Positions 1-7,884 of a DNA stretch of 64,000 bases are shown piece after piece; positions within the stretch are counted from its first letter, which is position 1, and each line of letters begins with the position of its first letter. The position numbers were made by a program, and so were the translations under genes. Below the pieces are notes generated by a model. The model did no database searches and was not told the origin of the DNA. It saw only the letters and a list, made by a program, of their open reading frames with translations. The stretch comes from Chryseobacterium elymi (GTDB taxonomy: Bacteria > Bacteroidota > Bacteroidia > Flavobacteriales > Weeksellaceae): assembly GCF_003385495.1 (NCBI RefSeq), contig NZ_QNUH01000003.1:248001-312000 (forward strand). The letters are read 5' to 3'.

Positions 1-968
1 TCGGAAAGATAAGGACCCGCAGCCGTAAAAGGAATTTTCTGAGGATCGCCCCAGAATGCGTCCCATTTTCTGAGGTGGTCAACTTTTACCTGATTGGACG
101 GATCCTGGAAATGTTCTATGAATAAAGCTTTTTCACCCATAGAAATGATCTCATCTTTTTCAGAATCAAGATCCCATATCTTTCCTCCTCTCAAAGGATG
201 TCTTCTGAACAGGTACATATAAATCAGCACCGCCAGTGCATGAAGATCTGTTTTCTGATTAGGCAGATGCCTTCCGGGATCCTGCATGCTCAGATGTTTG
301 GTCTTTAAAACTTCAGGAGCAATAAAATCTGCCGTTCCGATGACTTCCGGCGGGAAGAGCTTTGGAACAACCAATCCGTCTATATCAATAATACAGGCAG
401 ATTTCGTCACTGGATCTATCAGAATATTGTTGTAGGAAAGATCGGAGTGTGCCAGTCCCATCTGGTGAAGCTTTTTCACCCCTCTGCTAATATTGATGGT
501 GATCTGAAAATAGCTCAGCCAATCTCCGAGTTCAGAATGATCGAGCCGCAGCGGATATTGTTGATTCCTGAACATGGGAGCAGTGAACCATTTCCCAACC
601 TTATCCTGACCCTTGATATTATCTGATCCGATGTATCCCTTCGCAAAGAAGAATTTTTTATGGTAAACAGGAACCACAATTCCTGTCAGCTTATTTTTTT
701 CTACAATATCATACGGCCATCTGAATATTTCGTTCAGAAAATAATCCGATGAATTTCCGTTCTGTATATTTCCGAGATAAGTGGAAACAATCCTCATGAT
801 ACGCTCTTTCTGTCCGGCATCCAGAGGATTTCGGTAAAAAGCTATCACATATTCTCTGTCCGGCGAAAAATAGACATCTTTCACTCCGCCCCGAATCGGG
901 CTTTCATCTACGTATTCATAAGATTTTGCTGTATCTAGGATAGAAGCAACTTTAACGGTTTTTTTCAT
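1..968 (-). CDS. Protein kinase of a TerY-P module (3' end outside window)
   Basis: Ser/Thr-type protein kinase; 322 codons are visible and the C-terminus lies beyond the window edge. Seen directly: a catalytic loop H-S-D-L-S-Y-N-N near residues 174-181 (putative base D176, metal ligand N181), a DFG-like I-D-I-D-G near 194-198, and A-P-E at 217-219. The glycine-rich loop is weak (I-R-G-G-V-K-D-V near 25-32), and the strand that should carry the ATP-anchoring lysine reads V-I-A-F-Y-R, with no lysine. The ATG at 968 lies 2 bases after the stop of the phosphatase gene, so the two are probably co-translated. In TerY-P systems the kinase, a PP2C phosphatase and vWA proteins form a phosphorylation switch; that role is inferred from this context. 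No signal peptide or membrane segment is seen in the visible part, suggesting a cytoplasmic enzyme. Confidence 0.85.
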   Translation of the reverse strand, partial: MKKTVKVASILDTAKSYEYVDESPIRGGVKDVYFSPDREYVIAFYRNPLDAGQKERIMRIVSTYLGNIQNGNSSDYFLNEIFRWPYDIVEKNKLTGIVVPVYHKKFFFAKGYIGSDNIKGQDKVGKWFTAPMFRNQQYPLRLDHSELGDWLSYFQITINISRGVKKLHQMGLAHSDLSYNNILIDPVTKSACIIDIDGLVVPKLFPPEVIGTADFIAPEVLKTKHLSMQDPGRHLPNQKTDLHALAVLIYMYLFRRHPLRGGKIWDLDSEKDEIISMGEKALFIEHFQDPSNQVKVDHLRKWDAFWGDPQKIPFTAAGPYLS

Positions 969-970
969 GT

Positions 971-2200
971 TTAATAGATTATGGCCAGTGTTCTGTCATC
1001 ATGATTTCCCCGGCTCCAGAAATCGGTCCATGTCAGAAGCTGTTGATCAATATGGGTATCGTTAATAAAATCTACTTTCGCCCGGTCATCGTTGTTCCCG
1101 GCCAGATCATTAAAGAATGCTTTCCAGCTGTCAATATCTTCAAGCTTGTTTTCTGTCATGAATTTCGGGTCGTAAATACCATCCGTCATCAGTACGAGAT
1201 AGGAAAAATCATTCACACAGGTTATTCCAAATCTTGAAACCATATCATCACTGAAGATCTCTTTCATCGTGATAAAACGGGTTCCGCCGCCAAATTCTCC
1301 TACATCCATTTGATTCAGAAGCATTACTTCAGAAAAATCAGGACTGATCAGGTTAATCGGGCAGTCTCCCACTCCAAAAGTGAGAATGACATAACCGAAA
1401 TCAAACTTTTTTGTCAGCGCAAAAATCAGTGTTGTGTGGAAATCTTTTATCGAAAATGAATGTTCTGCTGCCGTTTGCTCCAAAATATCATAAACATGAA
1501 GAATGCCTTTATACAAAAGCTTTAAAACGTTTTCTCCAGCTTCGGACTGTATTTCTTTTGATGAATCAGAACTATTATAAACGATTTCAATATTTTGTTC
1601 GATTCTGTTTAAAATTTCTTCTGAATTGAAAAAACTGTTTACAGAAACGACTGCCAATCTTGAACCTTCTCTTGCCATAATTGCGGAGCCGGCTCCGTCA
1701 GCGACTGAAACAATGCCCCAACCTCCGGGAAGCTCGTTCACAGCAAAATCATCATCTCTGCATTTTCCTTCATGGGCATGTGAACGTCCTCTTTTTGAGA
1801 CAACGGTAATTTTTTTATCCAGAAATTTCCCTTCGTAGGAGGTTTCATCAGGTTTATAGTAAATATCGTTGGTGTCGGATGGAATATTCTTCCAAAGGTC
1901 TTTCGGATCTGCATTCACGAATAAATGTACTTTTTTGATCTCCGTACTGTCTTCATCATGGGTATGATAGAATTCAATATCCAGATCATGGACACTGTTT
2001 ACATACGGAATTCCGGATATTTTGTTGTTCTCGAAGATAAGTCCTGTCTCCCGGAGATTGGTGATATTTTTAATCTTTATATTCGGAAAGTCATCCATCT
2101 CAAAACGGTATTCATAAAACTGCTTTGAACTGGCATTTTTAAGCACCAGATGAACTTCTTTAAATTCTTCTATTTCTCTGTAAATAACAGCTTTTTCCAT
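971..2200 (-). CDS. PP2C-family protein phosphatase with extra N-terminal domain
   Basis: Predicted metal-dependent Ser/Thr protein phosphatase, 409 residues. The PP2C domain fills roughly residues 135-409. Metal-binding aspartates can be seen in D-D-D-F-A-V (about 149), V-A-D-G-A-G-S-A (about 166), M-T-D-G-I-Y-D (about 340) and the terminal H-D-D-R-T-L-A-I. The first ~115 residues are not part of PP2C; they look like a small beta-sandwich with the pattern G-L-I-F-E-N-N-K-I-S-G-I-P, reminiscent of putative Ig-like domains. The ATG at 2200 is the first good start. It sits between the vWA gene upstream and the kinase 2 bases downstream, so it most likely opposes that kinase on shared substrates such as the TerY or TerD proteins (inference). 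Confidence 0.88.
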   Translation of the reverse strand: MEKAVIYREIEEFKEVHLVLKNASSKQFYEYRFEMDDFPNIKIKNITNLRETGLIFENNKISGIPYVNSVHDLDIEFYHTHDEDSTEIKKVHLFVNADPKDLWKNIPSDTNDIYYKPDETSYEGKFLDKKITVVSKRGRSHAHEGKCRDDDFAVNELPGGWGIVSVADGAGSAIMAREGSRLAVVSVNSFFNSEEILNRIEQNIEIVYNSSDSSKEIQSEAGENVLKLLYKGILHVYDILEQTAAEHSFSIKDFHTTLIFALTKKFDFGYVILTFGVGDCPINLISPDFSEVMLLNQMDVGEFGGGTRFITMKEIFSDDMVSRFGITCVNDFSYLVLMTDGIYDPKFMTENKLEDIDSWKAFFNDLAGNNDDRAKVDFINDTHIDQQLLTWTDFWSRGNHDDRTLAIIY

Positions 2201-2238
2201 GGCTTTGTGTTGGGTTTTGGCAATAGGATTTCCTTCCG

Positions 2239-3282
2239 TTATCCAAGAGTTCTGTTAATATCAAATCCTTCGCTGGAAAACCCGTAATAATCCGAAGTTC
2301 CGCACCAGGGACATTTATTATAGCCTTCTCCTTTCAGACAGTGAATTCCACCGCAAGAACAGGTTGCTAATGCAACAGGATTGGCACAATGAGGGCATGA
2401 TGTTCCTCCCTGGAGTTCTTCAATAGAAATTTTAAGATTATTTTTCTGGGAAGATGAAAGTCTCAAATATGCTTTTTCGTCAATTTTATAGGCTCCGTCC
2501 AGCCTGTAATATCTTGTAGACATTCCGGGTATGCTTGATTCGGCGAATGTTTTTTTAAACTTCATCAAATACAGCTTCTCAGTTTCTGAGCATTTTCCGT
2601 TTAAAACAACAAAATTATTGTCCGGAAACTTCTGCTCGAGTTCAGGGTCTACTTTTTCGAGAATAATAGAATCGATCTTGGAAAGATTAATTCCTTCTTT
2701 ATTGGCTTCGGTAACACTCTGGCTGGTTGTTTTAATGGAATCCGTCACCCATTTGAAAAATTCTTTATAGGAATTTTCATCGGAATTATTGAACAGTAAA
2801 ACATTGTCCGACAAAGCCCCAAGCAGCTTATAATTGGTATTTTCGCCTATCGAAACCGCAATCGTATTGGGTTTTCCATGGTATTTATTGTTCCATCTTT
2901 CGATAGCTTTTGTAGCATCATCGGTAGGAACACCGTCTGTAAAAAGAAAAACAATAGGTTTCCAGTCGCCTTTTCTTTCGTAAGTTGTCTTCACAATATC
3001 CCTGTCTATGCAGTCCATCATTTTAATAAGACCCTGAGACAGCGATGTACCGCTTCCAATTGGGATCTTTGGCGGATAAAAACTGATGATATCCTGAAGA
3101 GGAGTAATGACCTCAGCCTCTCCGGCAAAGCCTATAATGGAGATATAAACCGTTTCCAGTGAATACGGATCTTTTTTCAATTCTCTGATGATATTGGCAA
3201 TACCTTCCTGTACCTGCTCAATAGGCTCTCCAACCATAGATTCGGAGACATCGACTAAAAAATAAATGGGCAGTCTTCTCAT
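2239..3282 (-). CDS. TerY-like vWA protein with C-terminal zinc ribbon
   Basis: Cytoplasmic von Willebrand factor A protein of 347 residues. The MIDAS metal site is intact: D11-x-S13-x-S15 (V-D-V-S-E-S-M), with a later T-D-G-V-P-T-D loop near residue 115. The C-terminal ~55 residues carry paired cysteines (C-P-H-C, C-S-C-G-G-x-H-C, C-P-W-C), a double zinc-ribbon arrangement. Such TerY proteins serve as metal-dependent adaptors in tellurite-resistance-type stress modules. It lies 20 bases after the shorter vWA paralogue and ahead of the PP2C gene. It differs from that paralogue by the zinc-binding tail, so the two vWA proteins are likely to bind different partners. Confidence 0.87.
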   Translation of the reverse strand: MRRLPIYFLVDVSESMVGEPIEQVQEGIANIIRELKKDPYSLETVYISIIGFAGEAEVITPLQDIISFYPPKIPIGSGTSLSQGLIKMMDCIDRDIVKTTYERKGDWKPIVFLFTDGVPTDDATKAIERWNNKYHGKPNTIAVSIGENTNYKLLGALSDNVLLFNNSDENSYKEFFKWVTDSIKTTSQSVTEANKEGINLSKIDSIILEKVDPELEQKFPDNNFVVLNGKCSETEKLYLMKFKKTFAESSIPGMSTRYYRLDGAYKIDEKAYLRLSSSQKNNLKISIEELQGGTSCPHCANPVALATCSCGGIHCLKGEGYNKCPWCGTSDYYGFSSEGFDINRTLG

Positions 3283-3302
3283 GATTTATAAAGACACGTA
3301 AT

Positions 3303-3941
3303 TTAGATTATAATATTAAGTTCGGAAGGGGGTGGAGGCAGCGGTGTACTTTCTCCTGTTCCCTGTGATTTTCCTCCCATCGTGATGGATGAACTTACCC
3401 ATTTGAAAAATGAGGAAAGCGTAATCGCATCTGTAGTATCCAGTTTTACCACGTGATCTGTAAGCTCCTTTAGGAACTGTTCGTCTGCTTTCGGACCTGC
3501 AGCGCAGCCTACAATAGCTCCAAATTCCAAACCTCTTATCACGGGGATCATCTGTCTGTATTTCTGGATATCGGAAGGTTTTCCGTCAGTAAATATGAAC
3601 AGCAGCGGCCGCCAGTCTTCTTTTTCGTCCGAAGATCCTTTGACCAGTTCTTTCTTAACCAGTTCCGAAACCATCTCCAACGCCGCACCGGTATGAGTTG
3701 GCCCACTGTCCGGACAAGTAATCTCCATAGGGTAAAAACTGGCCAGATCCGTGAGCGGAATGATATTTTTAACCTCACGGTCAAAAGTGATGACACTAAG
3801 ATGAAGACTGTCCATCGCCTGCGGATCTGCACGGAGCATGCTTATGAGCCCGTTAAATCCATTATTCAGTGCCTGGATAGGCTCTCCGTTCATAGAACCG
3901 GAAGTATCCAGTAAAAAATATGCTAATAATCTCCTGCTCAT
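3303..3941 (-). CDS. TerY-like vWA protein
   Basis: 212-residue vWA-domain protein. MIDAS residues D12-T-S14-G-S16 lie right at the N-terminus (L-L-D-T-S-G-S-M-N-G-E-P), followed by a T-D-G-K-P-S-D loop near residue 127. There is no signal peptide, so it should be cytosolic. The tail is proline-rich (P-L-P-P-P-P near 200-206) and then stops; the zinc ribbon of its neighbour is missing. The family acts as a protein-protein adaptor in Ter-type stress systems. It is third in the minus-strand operon, after two TerD genes and before the longer vWA, PP2C and kinase genes. Confidence 0.87.
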   Translation of the reverse strand: MSRRLLAYFLLDTSGSMNGEPIQALNNGFNGLISMLRADPQAMDSLHLSVITFDREVKNIIPLTDLASFYPMEITCPDSGPTHTGAALEMVSELVKKELVKGSSDEKEDWRPLLFIFTDGKPSDIQKYRQMIPVIRGLEFGAIVGCAAGPKADEQFLKELTDHVVKLDTTDAITLSSFFKWVSSSITMGGKSQGTGESTPLPPPPSELNIII

Positions 3942-4022
3942 GGTAAGACAATATTAATTCTGAAGCCGGCAGCGGAAGTTGAAAACTTCCCTGCCGGCTT
4001 TAAGTTTGATAAAAATTCAGGT

Positions 4023-4694
4023 TTAGTTGCTGTAGGCATACTGTTTCAGGATCTCAATAAAATTATCGGTCTGATGTGGCTCTCCAATAGCACGGAACTT
4101 CCAGTCGCCATTGTGACGGTAGGCTTCAGCAAAAATCATTGCACATTTACCGTTCATACTTGCATCTCCTGAAAGGCTGTATTTTGTAATTTCTTTTCCT
4201 TTGGCATCTACGGCTCTGATAAAGGCATTCTCGATCATTCCAAAATGCTGATTATTTTGTTTTCCCTGGTAAATAGTCACCAGGAATAATATTTTCTGAT
4301 AGCTTTCGTCAAGCTGGTCAAGTTTAACGATAATCTGCTCATCGTCTCCATCTCCGGCACCGGTTCTGTTATCTCCCGTCAGCCATATATTACCGCTTGG
4401 ATGCTGCATGGAATTAAAGAAAACCACATCTCCCTGATACAAGGCGATCTGCCTTCCTTCATTGGTCTGTACCGTTTTTCCAAGATTGGCCACTTTGCCG
4501 TTTCCGTCTAAAAGAAATGCAACGGCATCAAGATCATACTCCGCTTCTTTACTGAACAGTTTCCCAAAGAAGCCACCCTGTTTCCTTACATCCCATCCTA
4601 AACCGATCGTTACTTTTGAAAGGTCGTAAACACTTTCGCCACGGTCATTTTTTCTTAAATCAATCGTCTGACCTTTCTGTAAATTAATTGCCAT
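4023..4694 (-). CDS. TerD-domain protein (second copy)
   Basis: TerD-family protein, 223 residues. The family fold is a calcium-binding beta-sandwich linked to tellurite resistance and other stress responses. Visible family signatures: G-L-G-W-D-V-R-K-Q-G-G near residue 32, D-L-D-A-V-A-F-L-L-D, and the acidic loop T-G-D-N-R-T-G-A-G-D-G-D-D-E. Compared with its upstream paralogue it is ~30 residues longer, with inserts such as L-R-K-N-D-R-G-E-S-V-Y near the start. Both begin with M-A-I-N-L-Q-K-G-Q, pointing to tandem duplication. The 32-base gap to the paralogue and the 81-base gap to the vWA gene fit one operon. Confidence 0.9.
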   Translation of the reverse strand: MAINLQKGQTIDLRKNDRGESVYDLSKVTIGLGWDVRKQGGFFGKLFSKEAEYDLDAVAFLLDGNGKVANLGKTVQTNEGRQIALYQGDVVFFNSMQHPSGNIWLTGDNRTGAGDGDDEQIIVKLDQLDESYQKILFLVTIYQGKQNNQHFGMIENAFIRAVDAKGKEITKYSLSGDASMNGKCAMIFAEAYRHNGDWKFRAIGEPHQTDNFIEILKQYAYSN

Positions 4695-4726
4695 AGTTAT
4701 CGTTTTTTGTGTATTTGAAAATATAA

Positions 4727-5302
4727 TTATTTTATGATCTGCCCTTTATAGTATTTCTCAAGGAAGAAAGCCAAGTCTGCTCTGTAGCCTATTCCTGAGG
4801 CTTCGAATTTCCAGCTTCCGTTTCTTTTGTACAGTCTTCCGAATTCTACTCCGGTTTCAATCGAAAAATCTTCGTCCAGCTCATATTTTGCGATTTCCTG
4901 ATTGGTACTGTTATCTACAATTCTGATGTATGAGTTTCTTACCTGTCCGAAGTTTTGTTTTCTTCTTTCAAAATCTTCGATGGTCACTACAAAAAGAATT
5001 TCTTCAGCTTTCGGATCTACTTTTTCAAGATCTACAATAATCGCCTCATCATCGTCTCCGTCACTGTTTTTACCGCTCGGATCATCGCCTGTGTGGGTCA
5101 GTGCACCATCGGGAGACTGAAGGTTATTATAAAAAACAAAACATTCTTCATTGATTAATTTTCTGTCGGAGTCAATCATGATGGCAGAAGCATCCAGATC
5201 GAAATCGAAGCCTGTTCCTTCATTCGGATCCCAGCCCAGTCCTATCGTCATTTTTGTAAGCCCTATCTCGATCTTCTGTCCTTTCTGTAAATTAATTGCC
5301 AT
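4727..5302 (-). CDS. TerD-domain protein (first copy)
   Basis: Canonical-length TerD protein (191 residues). It has the G-L-G-W-D-P-N-E-G motif near residue 21, D-L-D-A-S-A-I-M-I-D, and the strongly acidic calcium-binding stretch T-G-D-D-P-S-G-K-N-S-D-G-D-D-D-E-A. It is the first gene of the Ter-type operon running down to the left window edge. A TAAATTTG element (minus strand, 5367-5360) lies ~58 bases upstream of the ATG and may be the operon promoter, although no clear TTG box accompanies it. TerD proteins are cytosolic or membrane-associated; their exact biochemical role is not settled. Confidence 0.92.
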   Translation of the reverse strand: MAINLQKGQKIEIGLTKMTIGLGWDPNEGTGFDFDLDASAIMIDSDRKLINEECFVFYNNLQSPDGALTHTGDDPSGKNSDGDDDEAIIVDLEKVDPKAEEILFVVTIEDFERRKQNFGQVRNSYIRIVDNSTNQEIAKYELDEDFSIETGVEFGRLYKRNGSWKFEASGIGYRADLAFFLEKYYKGQIIK

Positions 5303-5423
5303 AGTGTTTTAGATTATTAATTATTTTTTGTTTAAGATAAATGTGATTTGTGGATTGACCAAATTTATTGATAAAAAAATGAATGACCTGCGGTAATGAT
5401 TCATATTAATAGGGTTTTAACAT

Positions 5424-5451
5424 AAAAAAAGCCCAATTGTAAAATTGGGGC
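5424..5451 (-). terminator. Intrinsic terminator after the YbhN-like gene
   Basis: On the minus strand an 8-9 bp stem (GCCCCAATT / AATTGGGC, one bulge) is followed directly by seven T. It lies 27 bases after the stop at 5478. Confidence 0.8.
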
Positions 5452-5477
5452 TGTATTATTAAAAGTTACAGTTGAAC

Positions 5478-6506
5478 TTAATTTTCAAATTCTTTTTCAG
5501 AAACTGCTTTTTCTCTTGCTTTAGCCAACATCGGAATAGAAATAAGTCCCATCACCAGCATAATCGTGATCTGCAACGGAAGTGAAATAAATGAATAGGT
5601 CAATCCCATTTCACCACCTAATTCCGCACTTTTCCCCATTGAGATAAATAAAGCCATAAATCCATACTTCATAGCCAGATTAAATGCACCAATTCCGCCA
5701 CTGGCAGGAACGATCATTCCCAAGGTACCGACAACGATAATGAAAAAGCCGTCCGCAATAGTAAAATCAGAGGTTTCAGGAAGCGCAAAACACACAAGAT
5801 AAGCTGCAAAGTAATAGCAAACCCATATTCCTATAGTATAAAGGATGAATTTTCCTTTTTCTTTCAATTTAAATATTGTTGCTAATCCTTCGAAAATTCC
5901 GTCAATAAAATTCACAATCTTTCCCAGGAAGGGAACATTGGACAATCTCTTCTTAAATACAAAGAATGCAATTGTTCCTACAGCCAAGACCGAAATAATA
6001 AGTACTATCTTATTAGGATTAATGTTAACACCTGAATTTTCATAGAAAGACAGAATAGCTTCATATTTAAACAACAGTGTCAGCCCCAGAAATCCAAGCA
6101 TACAGATAAGATCCACTACTCTTTCCAGGATAATTGTTCCGAAAGACTTGTCAACAGGAACTTTTTCTACCCCATACAAAGCAGTAGCCCTTGCTACTTC
6201 ACCGCTTCTCGGAATGGTAAGATTCATCAGGTATCCGAAAGATATAGACCACAATGAATTTGAGTTAGATATTTTATGCCCCATCGGCTCCAGCATCAGA
6301 TTCCAGCGTATCGCCCTGAACCAGTAAGCCAGAATACCAAATACGGAAGCAAACAGGACCCACAGATAGTTAGCTTTCGCCAATGATGCCTTAATTACTT
6401 TAAAATCAAGTCCTTTTAAGGCAAGCCATAAAAAAAAGCCTGCAAAAGCAAGCGATATTACTATTGTTAGTATTGATTTTAAAGGATTCTTTGATTGTTT
6501 CTCCAT
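5478..6506 (-). CDS. Lysylphosphatidylglycerol synthase/flippase-like (YbhN-type) membrane protein
   Basis: Integral membrane protein of 342 residues with about 8-9 hydrophobic segments, the first at residues 9-30. It fits the LPG_synthase_TM / UPF0104 family: W-F-R-A-I-R-W near residue 62, then M-N-L-T-I-P-R-S-G-E-V-A-R near 94-106, and P-A-S-G-G-I-G-A-F-N-L near 267. The soluble transferase domain of full MprF proteins is absent, so a flippase or transport role is more likely than lipid aminoacylation. The ATG at 6506 lies 3 bases after the panD stop, so the two are co-transcribed; this neighbour pairing does not by itself suggest a shared pathway. Confidence 0.85.
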   Translation of the reverse strand: MEKQSKNPLKSILTIVISLAFAGFFLWLALKGLDFKVIKASLAKANYLWVLFASVFGILAYWFRAIRWNLMLEPMGHKISNSNSLWSISFGYLMNLTIPRSGEVARATALYGVEKVPVDKSFGTIILERVVDLICMLGFLGLTLLFKYEAILSFYENSGVNINPNKIVLIISVLAVGTIAFFVFKKRLSNVPFLGKIVNFIDGIFEGLATIFKLKEKGKFILYTIGIWVCYYFAAYLVCFALPETSDFTIADGFFIIVVGTLGMIVPASGGIGAFNLAMKYGFMALFISMGKSAELGGEMGLTYSFISLPLQITIMLVMGLISIPMLAKAREKAVSEKEFEN

Positions 6507-6509
6507 GGA

Positions 6510-6860
6510 TCAGGTCAGAAGGTTTGTTTTTTCATCCGGGAAAACAATTTTCGGCTGGAATTCTTTTGCTTCTTCGGGTGTCATCTGCGCATAAGCGATA
6601 ATGATAATGATATCATCTCTCTGTACTTTTCTTGCAGCAGGTCCGTTTAAGCATACTTCGCCAGATTTTCTTTTCCCTTTGATAACATAGGTATCAAAAC
6701 GTTCTCCATTATTCACATTAACGATATAGACTCTTTCTCCCACTACCAGACCGGCAGCTTCTATAAGATCTTCGTCGATCGTTATACTCCCAATATAATT
6801 AAGGTCTGAGGCCGTAACCCGTACCCTATGGATCTTAGACTTGAAAACTTCTATTAACAT
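6510..6860 (-). CDS. panD: Aspartate 1-decarboxylase
   Basis: Makes beta-alanine from L-aspartate for pantothenate and coenzyme A synthesis. The 116-residue length is typical. The self-cleavage site that generates the pyruvoyl cofactor is seen as [10 protein letters not shown] near residues 22-31, with cleavage expected between Gly and Ser. Further family features are A-A-G-L-x-V-G-E-R-V near 35-44 and N-G-E-R-F-x-T-Y near 51-58. A TAAATTTG promoter element ends only 4 bases before the ATG, so the mRNA may be leaderless. Confidence 0.95.
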   Translation of the reverse strand: MLIEVFKSKIHRVRVTASDLNYIGSITIDEDLIEAAGLVVGERVYIVNVNNGERFDTYVIKGKRKSGEVCLNGPAARKVQRDDIIIIIAYAQMTPEEAKEFQPKIVFPDEKTNLLT

Positions 6861-6864
6861 TCTG

Positions 6865-6872
6865 CAAATTTA
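6865..6872 (-). promoter_or_regulatory. -7 element of panD (possible leaderless start)
   Basis: TAAATTTG on the minus strand matches the Bacteroidota TAnnTTTG consensus. It ends 4 bases before the ATG at 6860, so transcription would begin at or next to the start codon. No good TTG box is seen upstream. Confidence 0.5.
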
Positions 6873-7195
6873 TTAATAAAAATTAATAAATCAGGCTTTT
6901 GAAATCATTTTAAAACTCCCATAAACCCGGTCATTTAATTTTGTACTACACAAGCTTTCAGGCTATTGTTTATAAAATCAACAAACATATCGGTAAAAAT
7001 ATTAATTCTTTATACATAATTTAGGATTTAATAAATACAGGAAATAATATTGTTTTTTTGCTAAAGTCAATACTCATAAGCATTTGGCATGATTTTAGTG
7101 AGCGGTAACGTAGATTTTACGTGAAAAGTCAAATTATCATATTTTAACTGTTTTCATCAAAAAGTAAAAAAATTTTATAACTTTTAATAAAATAA

Positions 7196-7225
7196 TTGCA
7201 CAATTAGAAAATAGTATTATATTTG
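7196..7225 (+). promoter_or_regulatory. Promoter of the HU gene
   Basis: TTG at 7196-7198 and TATATTTG at 7218-7225 are separated by 19 bases, matching the Bacteroidota vegetative promoter in sequence and spacing. The start codon follows 33 bases later, leaving a short leader. Confidence 0.75.
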
Positions 7226-7258
7226 CTATAATTACGAACTAACTTAATATTAAAAATT

Positions 7259-7549
7259 ATGAACAAGTCTGAATTAATCGACGCAATCGCAAAAGATGCA
7301 GGAATCACTAAAGTTGCAGCTAAAGCTGCTTTAGAATCATTCATTGGTAACGTAACTACTACTCTGAAGAAAAAAGACGGAAAAGTTTCTTTAGTAGGAT
7401 TCGGTACTTTCTCAGTAGCTGAGAGAGCTGCCAGACAAGGGATCAACCCTGCAACTAAAAAACCGATCAAAATTGCTGCTAAAAAAGTTGCTAAATTCAA
7501 AGCAGGAGCTGATTTATCCAATGCAGTTTCTGGTGCTAAGAAAAAATAA
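7259..7549 (+). CDS. HU-family DNA-binding protein
   Basis: Histone-like nucleoid protein of 96 residues. It starts M-N-K-S-E-L-I-D-A-I-A, as is usual for HU, and has the DNA-binding arm region near residues 46-78 with G-F-G-T-F-S-V and the conserved N-P-A-T-K-K-P. It probably acts as a homodimer that bends and compacts DNA. The gene is monocistronic, with a clear promoter and a terminator 20 bases after the stop. The many lysine codons near the end (A-K-K-K) are normal for the family. Confidence 0.95.
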   Translation: MNKSELIDAIAKDAGITKVAAKAALESFIGNVTTTLKKKDGKVSLVGFGTFSVAERAARQGINPATKKPIKIAAKKVAKFKAGADLSNAVSGAKKK

Positions 7550-7568
7550 TCATTCAGATTAAAAATTC

Positions 7569-7602
7569 AAAGGCCGTTTCCTAAAGAAATGGTCTTTTTT
7601 TT
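7569..7602 (+). terminator. Intrinsic terminator of the HU gene
   Basis: A 12-bp stem (AAAGGCCGTTTC / GAAATGGTCTTT, with G-U pairs) and 5-base loop are followed by a run of T. Confidence 0.85.
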
Positions 7603-7714
7603 GGATATAAATGGCTTTTGGGACCTTCCCATCCAGAAAATATTAAAGCAAAAAAAGAGGTGATTCTGATTCTTTAAATTTTGGCTAAAGCCATTCCAAT
7701 GTTTATAAATTGAA

Positions 7715-7732
7715 AGCGGGCTAAAGCCCGCT
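7715..7732. repeat. GGGCTAAAGCCC palindromic intergenic element
   Basis: AGCGGGCTAAAGCCCGCT is a near-perfect palindrome with 8-bp arms, followed by CCTATTGA. A weaker relative (TGGCTAAAGCCA) lies ~35 bases to the left. Such elements recur between genes in related genomes as far as I recall; only one strong copy is in this window. Confidence 0.6.
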
Positions 7733-7849
7733 CCTATTGAATTTTAAATGATATTTTTCAAGATTAAAGAGATCAGGAACGTTCTTTGAATAAAGACTAC
7801 CAAATTCTGATAAATCTATCAAAAACTCCCATCCTCCGGCATCCACCCT

Positions 7850-7879
7850 CTAACTTCTAATCTCTAATTTCTAGCTTCT
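7850..7879. repeat. 30-base dispersed repeat, copy 1
   Basis: A degenerate stretch built of CTAA-CTTCTAAT-like units just beyond the pdxH stop. It matches 55726-55755 at 28 of 30 positions. Confidence 0.7.
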
Positions 7880-7884
7880 AATTC

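Larger units (their letters stand above)
6861..7258. other. Divergent intergenic region between panD and the HU gene
   Basis: About 400 bases without a convincing gene. The left end holds the panD promoter element and the right end the HU promoter. The middle is very AT-rich and contains only a small hairpin-like stretch (ACGTAGATTTTACGT near 7109-7123). No tRNA, riboswitch or small ORF is supported. Confidence 0.6.
7550..7884. other. Intergenic region with terminator and dispersed repeats
   Basis: No gene is seen. It contains the HU terminator, the GGGCTAAAGCCC palindrome and, at its right end, a 30-base CT/A-rich repeat with a second copy near 55.7 kb. Confidence 0.7.
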
